NCBI RefSeq assembly: GCF_900114895.1
Contig: NZ_FOUO01000009.1
Span: 41,792-105,791, forward strand
From: Ectothiorhodospira mobilis
Lineage (GTDB): Bacteria; Pseudomonadota; Gammaproteobacteria; Ectothiorhodospirales; Ectothiorhodospiraceae
Direction of reading: 5' to 3'
Length of the DNA: 64,000 bases
A model generated the notes under the pieces. The model had not been told where the DNA came from, ran no database searches, and worked only from the letters and a program-made list of their open reading frames with translations. Within the stretch, counting starts at the first letter, position 1, and each line of letters opens with the position of its first letter. Below are positions 56,870 through 64,000 of the stretch, in pieces. Made by a program: the position numbers and the translations under genes.

Positions 56870-59800
56870 GGGCTTGCGCCGAGAGCTTGAGCCGTTGCTC
56901 GCTGTGATCGTATTCGATGGGCAGGGTGGCCGAACGCTTGCGCTCGGTGATGTCGACAAAACAGGCACCGCCGATGAACGGCTCCAGGGTCATCACCGAT
57001 TTCAGCGGCGTGGCGACGATCATCTGGAAGCCAAACTTCTTGAAGATGCGCAGGGCCAACTCGGTGAATTCGTTATCCGCCTTGCCGAAGGCCTCGTCCA
57101 GCACCACCGCTGCATAGACCGGCAACCCGCCGTCAGAACCGCCGAGCTGATAGCGCAGCGCCGCCGCGAGGCAGGTGGTCGCCAGCTTCTCCCGCTGGCC
57201 GCCCGACTTGCCCTGACTTCCGCGGTAGATCTCCACCTCATAGTCATTCTTCTGATCCAATTCCCGGCCGATGAACTCCACATGCAACCGCACATCCAGC
57301 ACCTGTTCACGCCAGCGTCGCTGCTCCGGCTCATCCCCGCCGAGGCGCCGGACCATATCCCGCAGCACCAGAAAGCGATCTTCGGCGCTCTCCCGATCCA
57401 TCTGCCAGGCATGACCAAGCACCTGTTGCACCTGTTCACGAAAGGCCCGCACATCGGGCAGATGGCGGTCGTTGATATCGATCTGCAGATAGGTGCCGGA
57501 ATTGAACTCGGCGTCGGCCAGTCCCTCGTTGACCAGCTCCATGCGGGCGTGGATCTCCTTGCGGGCCTGGGAGATCTGGGCGTTGAGGGCGGCCAGGTTC
57601 TCCGTGCTCTGTTCCCGGAGCATGTCGAAAAACCGTTGTTCATACTCGGGCAGACCGTCCCGCTCCAGCCGCTCCAGGATGCGCAGGAATTCCGGGGCCG
57701 ATTCGACCGTCGCGTCCACATCCGCGCCCTCCTGGGGCCACTCCCGCTTGAACTCGGCAAAGGCAGTCTCCATCCGCTTGATGCAATTGGCCCGCTCCTC
57801 GCGCTGAACCTTCAGCTGGTCGTTGAGGGCCCGTTCCACCTGACGCCGCCGATCGTCCAGGTTCTTGCGCGTGACCTCCCCCCTGGCCGCAAACCGCTCC
57901 TCGAGGGTCTCGCGCTGGGTCGCATCGGGGCGGATCAGGGTGGCGAGCTGATGGTCGGTGGCCTCCCGCTCCTGGGTCAGATTCTTCACTTGATACCCGA
58001 TATTCCCGCGCTCCACCTCCACATTGCGCAGGCCCTCCTTGGCCTTTTCCAGGCACGCCCGCTGCGCCTCCATCCGCTTGCCCAGTTCCCGCAGCTCACG
58101 ATTGCCCTCGCGCATTTCGCGCAGCTGCTCATCGAGGGCGGCGATCCGGTCCAGGGCGCTGGCCACATCCACATTCGTCCAGACGAGGTTGCTGATCGAC
58201 ATGCACGCCTCCACCCGCTGGCGCTGCGCCTCGCGCTCCTGGCGAAGGGCTTCCAGTTCCTCGTTACATTGGGCGATGATCGCGCCCAGTTCCTGGGCCC
58301 GGGCCTTGAACATGGCGAGCTTTTCGCGATTGTCGAAGCCGAGCACCCAGCGGCGCCGGTCATCGATGCGATGGCGATCGTCCTTCTCGTGGCGGTCGGG
58401 CCCGTGACGGACCTGTCCCTGGCGGGTCAGGGCCCGCTTCTCCCGGCGAAAATCCTGCAGGGAATCGACACAGGCGTAATCGAATCGGCGCGCCAGCTCC
58501 GCCTCCAGCCAGGGCCGGAAGGTGGTCTCCTTCAATGCCAGCTTGTGCAGCAACGAAGCCGGCCGCGGCTCAGTGGCCGCTGGGGCGATCCCGTCGTCGA
58601 TTCGGTAGTAGACCAGCCGCCCGCCAAGGTGGGTGTCGTTGATGTGGCTGGAGACGGCCGCGTAGTACCGCTGCTCCACCAGCAACGAGAGGGCGAAACC
58701 GTGGAGCAGCCGCTCGATGGCACCCTGCCATTCGGCCGCCTCTTCCTTGACCTGGATCAGTTCCCCGGCAAAGGGCAACTCCGCCTCACTGCAGCCAACT
58801 GCCGCGGCGACGCTGGCGCGTAGTTCCAGCATGTGGGCCGGGATATTGGAAGGCTGGCGCTCCATGGCGTCGATTTCCCGGCGCACGGCCGTGAACTCCT
58901 TCTCCGCCTCTCCCTTTTGGTCACGGATGGCGTCGCGGCGATCGTCCACCGCCTCCTGGCCGTGGCCCCAGGCCTCGACGATGTGGCGTGCCTCGGCCAC
59001 CTGTTCGCCAAAGCGGTGGGCATGATCCGGTACGGCCCAACCCATCACCTGGCAGGCCTGCTCCAGCTGGCCACGGCGCTGAAGACGCTCATCGCGCAAC
59101 GATTCGGTCCTCGCCCGCTCCCGCTCCAGCGCCTCGATCCGATCCCCGCCACGCTCCCGGTGCTGCATCTCCAGTTGACGTAGCCGCTCCTCTTCGGACT
59201 CCAGTTGCTCGCGCCGCTGCTGCTGTTCCCCCTCCAGGCCCCGGTCACGGGTATGGAGCGCCTCGATCTCCTGGTCAAGCAGTTGCAGGCGGCGCTGCTC
59301 GGTATAGCCATCGATGGCCTGGAGCAGCCGCTCCTGCTCCAGAATCGTCTCCTCCAGGGCCTCCTTGCGGGTGTGCTGCTCCCGCGCCGGCTTGAGCGTG
59401 TCCACCTGACGTCGTGTGGTAACCACCTCCTGATGGGCCGCATCCAGCTCGCCGAACTCGGCCACCATGCGGTCGGCCACTTCGAACGACTTCGGCTGGT
59501 CGAGCATGAACTCCCGCAGAAAGCCATTGAGATCGCCGAGGTTCTTGGCCGACTGGGTCTTGTGCAGCAGCTTCAGGGCCATCTCCGACTCGATCCCGAG
59601 CAATTGGCGGAAACGCTCGCCGTAGGCGCTGAAAGTGGAACCAAAATGGTCGACATCCTCAAGACGCTTCTTCAGGCCACGGATGTCCAGGTCGAAGCCC
59701 TCCAGCTCCCGCGCCACGTCGAAGCCCCGCCCGGCGATCATGTAATGACGACCAACGTCCTGATTGCCCGCGGCGTTCCCCCGGAGCCAGTAGAGCTGGA

Positions 59801-60215
59801 TCAGCGTCACCTCGCGGTCATCGGCATTGGCGTAGGTGAGGGCCAGGGCCGACCACGTGGTGCCGGTGCGAAGAAAGCGGGTGGCGATCTCCCCCGAACC
59901 GAGGTCTTTTTGATCTCCCCAGGCACCACGCACGTAGGAAGCGAGATTCCGGTCGCGCCGTCCACGATCCCCCTCTCGGGCGGCGGCGTTGAAGGCAAGC
60001 CACTTCGGAGGCACCAACAGCGCCGCCAGGGCATCGAGCAAGGTGGACTTGCCTGAGCCGGAGCGGCCGACGAACAGAAAGCCGTCCTCGGCGATGGCGA
60101 TATCGTGCAGGTTGGAGAAGGTGCCCCAATTGAACACCTGGAGCCGACGCATGCGAAATTGTTGCCGGCGCAGCTGCGCTTCGACGTCGACAAAGAAATC
60201 GGCCTGGATGTTCAC
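56847..60215 (-). CDS. jetC: Wadjet SMC ATPase JetC
   Basis: SMC-like motor of the Wadjet complex, related to MukB. The 1122-residue protein has an N-terminal head with Walker A GRSGSGKS (residues 50-57), long coiled coils (about 280-860) rich in Glu/Arg/Gln with a central hinge-like region, and a C-terminal head with the signature SGGQ (about 1004) and Walker B VVLDEAFGKAD (Asp1040, Glu1041). All ATPase motifs look intact. It overlaps jetB by 4 nt (ATGA) and jetD by 23 nt, so the operon is translationally coupled throughout. Confidence 0.93.
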   Translation of the reverse strand: MNIQADFFVDVEAQLRRQQFRMRRLQVFNWGTFSNLHDIAIAEDGFLFVGRSGSGKSTLLDALAALLVPPKWLAFNAAAREGDRGRRDRNLASYVRGAWGDQKDLGSGEIATRFLRTGTTWSALALTYANADDREVTLIQLYWLRGNAAGNQDVGRHYMIAGRGFDVARELEGFDLDIRGLKKRLEDVDHFGSTFSAYGERFRQLLGIESEMALKLLHKTQSAKNLGDLNGFLREFMLDQPKSFEVADRMVAEFGELDAAHQEVVTTRRQVDTLKPAREQHTRKEALEETILEQERLLQAIDGYTEQRRLQLLDQEIEALHTRDRGLEGEQQQRREQLESEEERLRQLEMQHRERGGDRIEALERERARTESLRDERLQRRGQLEQACQVMGWAVPDHAHRFGEQVAEARHIVEAWGHGQEAVDDRRDAIRDQKGEAEKEFTAVRREIDAMERQPSNIPAHMLELRASVAAAVGCSEAELPFAGELIQVKEEAAEWQGAIERLLHGFALSLLVEQRYYAAVSSHINDTHLGGRLVYYRIDDGIAPAATEPRPASLLHKLALKETTFRPWLEAELARRFDYACVDSLQDFRREKRALTRQGQVRHGPDRHEKDDRHRIDDRRRWVLGFDNREKLAMFKARAQELGAIIAQCNEELEALRQEREAQRQRVEACMSISNLVWTNVDVASALDRIAALDEQLREMREGNRELRELGKRMEAQRACLEKAKEGLRNVEVERGNIGYQVKNLTQEREATDHQLATLIRPDATQRETLEERFAARGEVTRKNLDDRRRQVERALNDQLKVQREERANCIKRMETAFAEFKREWPQEGADVDATVESAPEFLRILERLERDGLPEYEQRFFDMLREQSTENLAALNAQISQARKEIHARMELVNEGLADAEFNSGTYLQIDINDRHLPDVRAFREQVQQVLGHAWQMDRESAEDRFLVLRDMVRRLGGDEPEQRRWREQVLDVRLHVEFIGRELDQKNDYEVEIYRGSQGKSGGQREKLATTCLAAALRYQLGGSDGGLPVYAAVVLDEAFGKADNEFTELALRIFKKFGFQMIVATPLKSVMTLEPFIGGACFVDITERKRSATLPIEYDHSEQRLKLSAQAHGEDLPA

Positions 60216-60883
60216 GATGCCGCCCCCTGGTCTTCGGACTCGGCCCGGACAGCACTGTATTGCTGGATCAGGGCCGTTACCTCTTCGGCGCTGAACAGCA
60301 GCTTGAGCGTCGGCGAGATCTCGAAGCGCCCTTCGCTGCCGCGGATGGCGCTGATCAGGCTATTCTTCTTGACCTTCTCGATGGCGGCGTTGACCCGCCG
60401 CTCGAATCCCGCCTGATCGGTATTGAGGGCCCGTTCGTACAATCGCATCTGCTCGACCATCTCATCCATGGAGACCACCGCCCGTTCTCCGCGCACATCG
60501 GCCTCGGCCAGCAGTTGCCGCAGGTAGAGCAGCAGCACCGATTCCAGGAAGGTCAGACGGGTGCGGCGCAGCAGGATGGGCGCCTCCAGTTCGCCGGTAT
60601 CGGCCTGGCGCACGAAGGCCACCTGGGCGTCGGTGTCCACCACCAGATCAAGAAACAGATCTGCCAGACGGGAGCGAATGAGGTCCTGATAGCGCAGCAA
60701 GTCCGGCCAGAGCCGGCTGTGGCGACGCCCGTCCAGGGACGGGCCGGTCAGCAGCTGCACCAGAAGCCGGCGGGCGTCGGCCGGCAGTTGACCGGTATCG
60801 CCGGGATAGAGCGGCTCATGGGTCTCCGCATCCATGGGGGCCTCCATGGGGTCTGCCTGCTCCGTTTCATCCGTCTCGTGCAT
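60212..60883 (-). CDS. jetB: Wadjet protein JetB (DUF4194, MukE-like)
   Basis: KITE-type subunit that binds the kleisin JetA in the Wadjet condensin. The 223-residue protein starts MHETDETEQADPMEAPMDAE, an acidic leader, followed by the DUF4194 winged-helix core (TRLTFLESVLLLYLRQLLAE, then MVEQMRLYERALNTDQAGFE and RFEISPTLKLLFSAEEVTAL). It overlaps jetA by 17 nt and jetC by 4 nt. Length and motifs fit the family. Confidence 0.9.
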   Translation of the reverse strand: MHETDETEQADPMEAPMDAETHEPLYPGDTGQLPADARRLLVQLLTGPSLDGRRHSRLWPDLLRYQDLIRSRLADLFLDLVVDTDAQVAFVRQADTGELEAPILLRRTRLTFLESVLLLYLRQLLAEADVRGERAVVSMDEMVEQMRLYERALNTDQAGFERRVNAAIEKVKKNSLISAIRGSEGRFEISPTLKLLFSAEEVTALIQQYSAVRAESEDQGAAS

Positions 60884-62330
60884 GACTCTCCCTCGTGAAA
60901 TAGATGCGCGGGATGCGGGCGCAGCGGTCCACGCCGTCGAGGCCGGTCCAGCAGACCCGGTCCCGCCGATCCGAGGTGATCCCCTGCTGGACCCCCAGGG
61001 CCAGCAGCCCCACCACCGAACCGAGTCCCTGCTCGGCCGGATAGGCCTCCAGCACCTCGGCCACCGATACCTGTTGCCGCTCCTGCAGCAGCGCCCGCAA
61101 TTGCTCCCGCAGACGGCGAAAATCGATCTCCGAATGGGCCAACAGTTCACTCACCGAGTCCAGGGAGATATCGGCCTCATCCGCCCTGGCGATGGCACCC
61201 TCGGCCTGGTCGCGGCTGGGGTCATGGAGTTGCCACTGCGCCAGGGAGCGGATATTCGCGCTGGTCAGATACAGGTCACGTCCCACATCATCGGTGGGGC
61301 GATAGGACGCCCTGGCCTCCATTGCCCGACGCTGGGCCAGGCGCAACAGCTTGTTCAGGCGGCGCTGTTCCTGATACTCGCGGCTCTGGACAAACTGCTT
61401 CAGCCCGCGGGCGAACTGCTGGAACACCTTGTGGACCTCGCCGCCGTTATCCAGCAGCACCCGGGTCAACTGCAGCAGAAAACGCCGCTCCCGCCGATCC
61501 AGCCGGTGGGCAAATTCCCTTGAGAGCACCCGGTCCAGGGCCTCCTCGAAGGCCAGGGATTGTTCGGAGTCGGTCAACAGGCGCCAGAAGGCACGAAACG
61601 CCTTGCCGGCATCGCTCTCGGCGATGACATCCACCCCGGAAAAGACCTTCTCCAGCACCTCGCCCCGGCTGCCCTCGTTGTCGACGATCTGCTCGCGCAG
61701 ATCCCGATTCAGGGTGTAAAACTCGTCGCGGACCCGGCGGAAGTCATTGACCAACTCCTGGGAAAGCAGGAGCACCTCGCGTACCCGCTCCAGGGCCCGC
61801 TCCTCTGGCAGCGGCTCCAGCTTTCCTGCGCGGGCCGCCTCGATCTCAGCATCGATACGGGCCCGCTCGCGCAGCAGCGCCTCGATGCGCGCCTGGGGAT
61901 CGGTCTCGGTCTGCTCCGCCAGTTGGCGCAGCTGATCCATGACCAGGGACAGGCGGGTCTCGGTGGCGACGGCACGCTGCTCGGTAAGCCCCTGAATGAA
62001 CTGGATGGCACGCACCGCCGACGCGCTGAGTTCGTATTCCTCCTCACTCGCTCCTGGCTGAAGCGAGCGAAACAGATAGCCGGCGCGCACCCAGTTGGCC
62101 AGATAGACCTCGGCCGTCTGCGGGAGATCCACCCCCTGGGCACGCAGCTGCTCCAGATCCTGGCGCAACCGTTCCAGAAGGACGGAGCTGGGCAAACGCC
62201 GCTCCCGCTCCAGCAGATGCACCTGGAGCAATCCCAGGACGATGGGCGCATTGTCCTGGGCAAGCAGACTCCAGGCCGATTCCCTGCGCAGGCGCTGGTT
62301 GGCCAGGGCGTGTCGAGCGGCTTTCACCAT
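60867..62330 (-). CDS. jetA: Wadjet protein JetA (DUF3375, MukF-like kleisin)
   Basis: Kleisin subunit bridging the JetC heads. The start at 62330 gives MVKAARHALANQRLRRESAW, and the 487-residue product matches DUF3375: an N-terminal winged helix (LEQLRAQGVDLPQTAEVYLA), a helical middle with LSQELVNDFRRVRDEFYTLN, and a C-terminal domain (VAEVLEAYPAEQGLGSVVGL). It heads the jet operon. Its ATG overlaps by 7 nt the stop of a small upstream ORF (62324-62518), and no strong Shine-Dalgarno precedes it, so it may depend on translational coupling. Confidence 0.92.
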   Translation of the reverse strand: MVKAARHALANQRLRRESAWSLLAQDNAPIVLGLLQVHLLERERRLPSSVLLERLRQDLEQLRAQGVDLPQTAEVYLANWVRAGYLFRSLQPGASEEEYELSASAVRAIQFIQGLTEQRAVATETRLSLVMDQLRQLAEQTETDPQARIEALLRERARIDAEIEAARAGKLEPLPEERALERVREVLLLSQELVNDFRRVRDEFYTLNRDLREQIVDNEGSRGEVLEKVFSGVDVIAESDAGKAFRAFWRLLTDSEQSLAFEEALDRVLSREFAHRLDRRERRFLLQLTRVLLDNGGEVHKVFQQFARGLKQFVQSREYQEQRRLNKLLRLAQRRAMEARASYRPTDDVGRDLYLTSANIRSLAQWQLHDPSRDQAEGAIARADEADISLDSVSELLAHSEIDFRRLREQLRALLQERQQVSVAEVLEAYPAEQGLGSVVGLLALGVQQGITSDRRDRVCWTGLDGVDRCARIPRIYFTRESHARDG

Positions 62331-62518
62331 GGGATCTTGGGTGCGATGAGCCAGCAGAAGGGCGAATAAATGCCGAGCCGGAAAAGCGGGACAGCCCCCT
62401 TCCACATCACCCGGATGGGCCTATCTTCCGCCTTCCATTCATGGATGAAAAGGGGGATCTCGGCCAAGGGGAGCCAGCTGAAGCCATGGGGGTCGTGCAC
62501 TTCCGCTGTCCATTTCAA
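62324..62518 (-). CDS. Putative small protein coupled to jetA (64 aa, TTG start)
   Basis: No family is recognised. The frame starts at a TTG that overlaps the methyltransferase stop (TTGA) and ends 7 nt inside jetA. The product reads (M)KWTAEVHDPHGFSWLPLAE and continues IPLFIHEWKAEDRPIRVMW; the C-terminal half, with GAVPLFRLGIYSPFCWLIAP, is rich in aromatic and hydrophobic residues. The overlaps on both sides are typical of translationally coupled operon genes, and the codons avoid the extreme GC pattern of shadow frames. It may be a new Wadjet-associated small protein or the 3' remnant of a larger deleted gene. Confidence 0.45.
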   Translation of the reverse strand: MKWTAEVHDPHGFSWLPLAEIPLFIHEWKAEDRPIRVMWKGAVPLFRLGIYSPFCWLIAPKIPW

Positions 62519-63117
62519 TCCAGGCCCCATCCGCCTGCCCTGTGCAGCAGGGCATTGACCCAGGCCTCCCCCTCGCGGCCGGGGCGGGGGTCCTGGGTGG
62601 TCCAGGTCTCCAGCCCGGCCAGGCCGGGCAGGTCCCGGGTCCAGGCGCGGATGCGGGCCGTGTCGGCATCGGTGAAGCGGCGCCCCCGGTGCCAGCGCTC
62701 CCCCCGACCCTGCTTGAAGCTGCAGTAGAGCACGCCGCCGGGCACCAGGGCCCGCCACAGGCGCTGGAATGCGCCAGGGAGCCGGGCCTCGGGCACGTGC
62801 AGCAGGCTGGCGCAGGCCCAGATGCCGTCGTAGCAAGCCTCCTCCTCCAGTTCCTCGAAGCGGCGCACGGGCACCTCCCGGCCCAACAGGGCCGCGGCAT
62901 GGGCGGCCAGGGCCGCGCTGGCATCGAAGGCACTCACCCGGTAGCCCTGGCGGGCAAAGGCCAGGGCGTCCCGCCCCGACCCGCAACCGGCATCCAGGAT
63001 CCGCCCTCCCGGCGGCAGATGCCGCAGGAAGCGCCCCCGCAGGGAGCCCATGTCCACCGCCAGGGTATCGGCGATGAACTGCTCGGCGTGTTGGTTGTAG
63101 TAGTCGAGGGTCTGCAT
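62515..63117 (-). CDS. Class I SAM-dependent methyltransferase
   Basis: A 200-residue Rossmann-fold methyltransferase. It starts MQTLDYYNQHAEQFIADTLA and has motif I RILDAGCGSGRDALAFARQG, motif II FDASAALAAHAAAL and the YDGIWACASLLHVP motif. It resembles TehB/UbiG-like small-molecule methyltransferases; the substrate cannot be told. It overlaps the small ORF ahead of jetA by 4 nt, so it may be co-transcribed with the Wadjet genes. Its codons are more GC-rich, like the core genome. Confidence 0.85.
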   Translation of the reverse strand: MQTLDYYNQHAEQFIADTLAVDMGSLRGRFLRHLPPGGRILDAGCGSGRDALAFARQGYRVSAFDASAALAAHAAALLGREVPVRRFEELEEEACYDGIWACASLLHVPEARLPGAFQRLWRALVPGGVLYCSFKQGRGERWHRGRRFTDADTARIRAWTRDLPGLAGLETWTTQDPRPGREGEAWVNALLHRAGGWGLD

Positions 63118-63173
63118 GTGCTGTTCAGGCCCGTGGATCGAAACGCCGAAGGGAAGCGAAGGTCGAGTTAAAG

Positions 63174-63857
63174 TCAGATCTGGTGTATGGGGAGAGGAAG
63201 GGTGGCGTATCCTGTTGATTGATCACGACCAAGATCTCAATCAACAAAAACGGACACGCCATAACCAAGTCTACCCTTCAAGCTGTTTCACAACCAGAAC
63301 CGCAGGCCACGGATCCGCTGCACGAGCTGCTGCGCCAGGGTGCCCGCGACCTGATCACCCAGGCGGTCGAGGCCGAGCTGGCCACCTTCCTGGCGCAGTA
63401 TGCCGGGCAGCGTCTCGAGGACGGGCGTCAGGCCGTGGTTCGCAACGGTCACCTGCCGGAGCGCACGATTCAGACCGGGATCGGTGATGTCAGCGTCAAG
63501 GTGCCCAAGGTGCGTGATCGCAGCGGCGGTGGTGCCTGCTTCAACAGCAGTCTGCTGCCGCCCTACCTGAAGCGGGCTCGAAGCGTTGAGGAGTTGATCC
63601 CCTGGCTCTACCTGAAGGGGGTCTCCACCGGGGACTACGGTTCGCCTGCGGACCAAGCGCAGCCGGAACTGCGGGTCCCGGGCGACGACCCTGGCAATGG
63701 TCTTCAAACTGCTTCAGAGCGCCCAGAAGCGCTGGAGACGCATCAAGCACTTCCAAAAGCTGGAACTGGTCATCAACAACGTCAAGTTCCAGGACGGAGA
63801 GCAAGTAATCGATCAGTCAGACAGGAACGCCGCCTGACCGTCGTACACCAGATTTGA
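63174..63857 (+). mobile_element. Internally deleted IS256-family element (MITE-like, about 684 bp)
   Basis: Terminal inverted repeats are seen at 63174-63189 and 63842-63857 (complement), agreeing at 14 of 16 positions and containing ATCTGGTGTA. Between them only the two ends of an IS256-type transposase gene remain, whereas a full element is about 1.3 kb. No certain target-site duplication is visible. With intact ends, the derivative could still be mobilised by a transposase supplied elsewhere in the genome. Confidence 0.7.
63219..63837 (+). pseudogene. IS256-family transposase remnant (middle deleted)
   Basis: The N-terminal part (about 140 residues from [17 protein letters not shown] through [11 protein letters not shown] and [20 protein letters not shown]) is typical of IS256 transposases. 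At about 63640 it runs out of register into the C-terminal end ([20 protein letters not shown] through [14 protein letters not shown], ending at the stop 63837). The catalytic DDE core between them, some 200 residues, is missing. The gene cannot make an active transposase. Confidence 0.8.
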
Positions 63858-63881
63858 TAATAATCTCCCCCCACCAATACC

Positions 63882-63913
63882 AAAAGCTCACAGTTCGCTG
63901 TTGGCCTTTTTTA
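63882..63913 (+). terminator. Probable intrinsic terminator
   Basis: AAAGCTCACAG-TTCG-CTGTTGGCCTTTTTT forms an imperfect stem with a UUCG loop and a T-run. It lies just after the IS remnant and before a new gene start at 63989. Confidence 0.55.
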
Positions 63914-63988
63914 ATGGAATGGCCTGCTCCCACCCTATTACGCTGCTTGGTGAGATATCTACGCAGCGAGACGAGGAGGAAACAGACC

Positions 63989-64000
63989 ATGTCCATTGCA
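63989..64000 (+). CDS. Start of a gene cut off by the window end
   Basis: An ATG at 63989 encodes MSIA before the sequence ends. A strong GAGGAGGA ribosome binding site lies about 10 nt upstream. Nothing about function can be said from four codons. Confidence 0.5.

Overview
The window reads as chromosomal DNA of a high-GC gammaproteobacterium. Gene content and order match the shared gammaproteobacterial backbone (rpsB-tsf-pyrH-frr back to back with map-glnD-dapC-dapD; acpS-pdxJ-recO-era-rnc-DUF4845-lepB-lepA; rpoE-rseA-rseB-rseC-mucD divergent from nadB; dnaX-ybaB-recR behind the 4.5S RNA gene). A LysR regulator that closely resembles CbbR hints at an autotrophic relative such as the Ectothiorhodospiraceae/Thioalkalivibrio group; that placement is inference.

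Layout. 1-3.1 kb: translation operon rpsB-tsf-pyrH-frr (minus), with strong intercistronic hairpins. 3.3-8.9 kb: map, glnD, dapC, dapD (plus). 9-12.5 kb: a 51-codon membrane protein, a structured 68-bp intergenic element, rlmD, a PolB-type exonuclease and cysM (minus). 12.7-18.4 kb: a three-gene plus-strand cassette of TonB-dependent receptor, periplasmic substrate-binding protein and hybrid sensor kinase with HPt. 18.4-25 kb: acpS to lepA (minus). 25-27.5 kb: accessory patch with an FeS-type photolyase, a DUF2256 zinc-ribbon protein, a DUF2283 protein and a 42-aa membrane protein. 27.5-32 kb: the sigma-E operon with mucD and a glutaredoxin-like protein. 32-39 kb: nadB, orn, a pterin dehydratase, rsgA, a HIT protein, recR, ybaB, dnaX and ffs. 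39-44 kb: a YhaN/YhaO (SbcCD-like) pair. 44-50 kb: ispG, an HDOD protein, motA, motB, the CbbR-like regulator and tRNA-Val. 50-55.6 kb: an exported superoxide dismutase, an L,D-transpeptidase with a C-terminal frameshift, uvrB, aspartate aminotransferase and tRNA-Asn. 55.7-62.3 kb: a complete four-gene Wadjet system (jetA-jetB-jetC-jetD, minus), starting right after tRNA-Asn. 62.3-64 kb: a 64-codon ORF overlapping jetA, a SAM methyltransferase, and an internally deleted IS256-family element that keeps both terminal inverted repeats.

How the genes work together. Most of the window is housekeeping: translation, lysine/peptidoglycan precursors, nitrogen sensing, envelope stress, DNA repair and replication. 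The accessory content is the Wadjet anti-plasmid machine (a MukBEF-like SMC complex plus a Toprim nuclease), the TonB/binding-protein/sensor-kinase cassette, and the light-repair patch. The Wadjet system is a known class. Its possible extra partners (the coupled 64-codon ORF and the methyltransferase) are the least explained part of the window.
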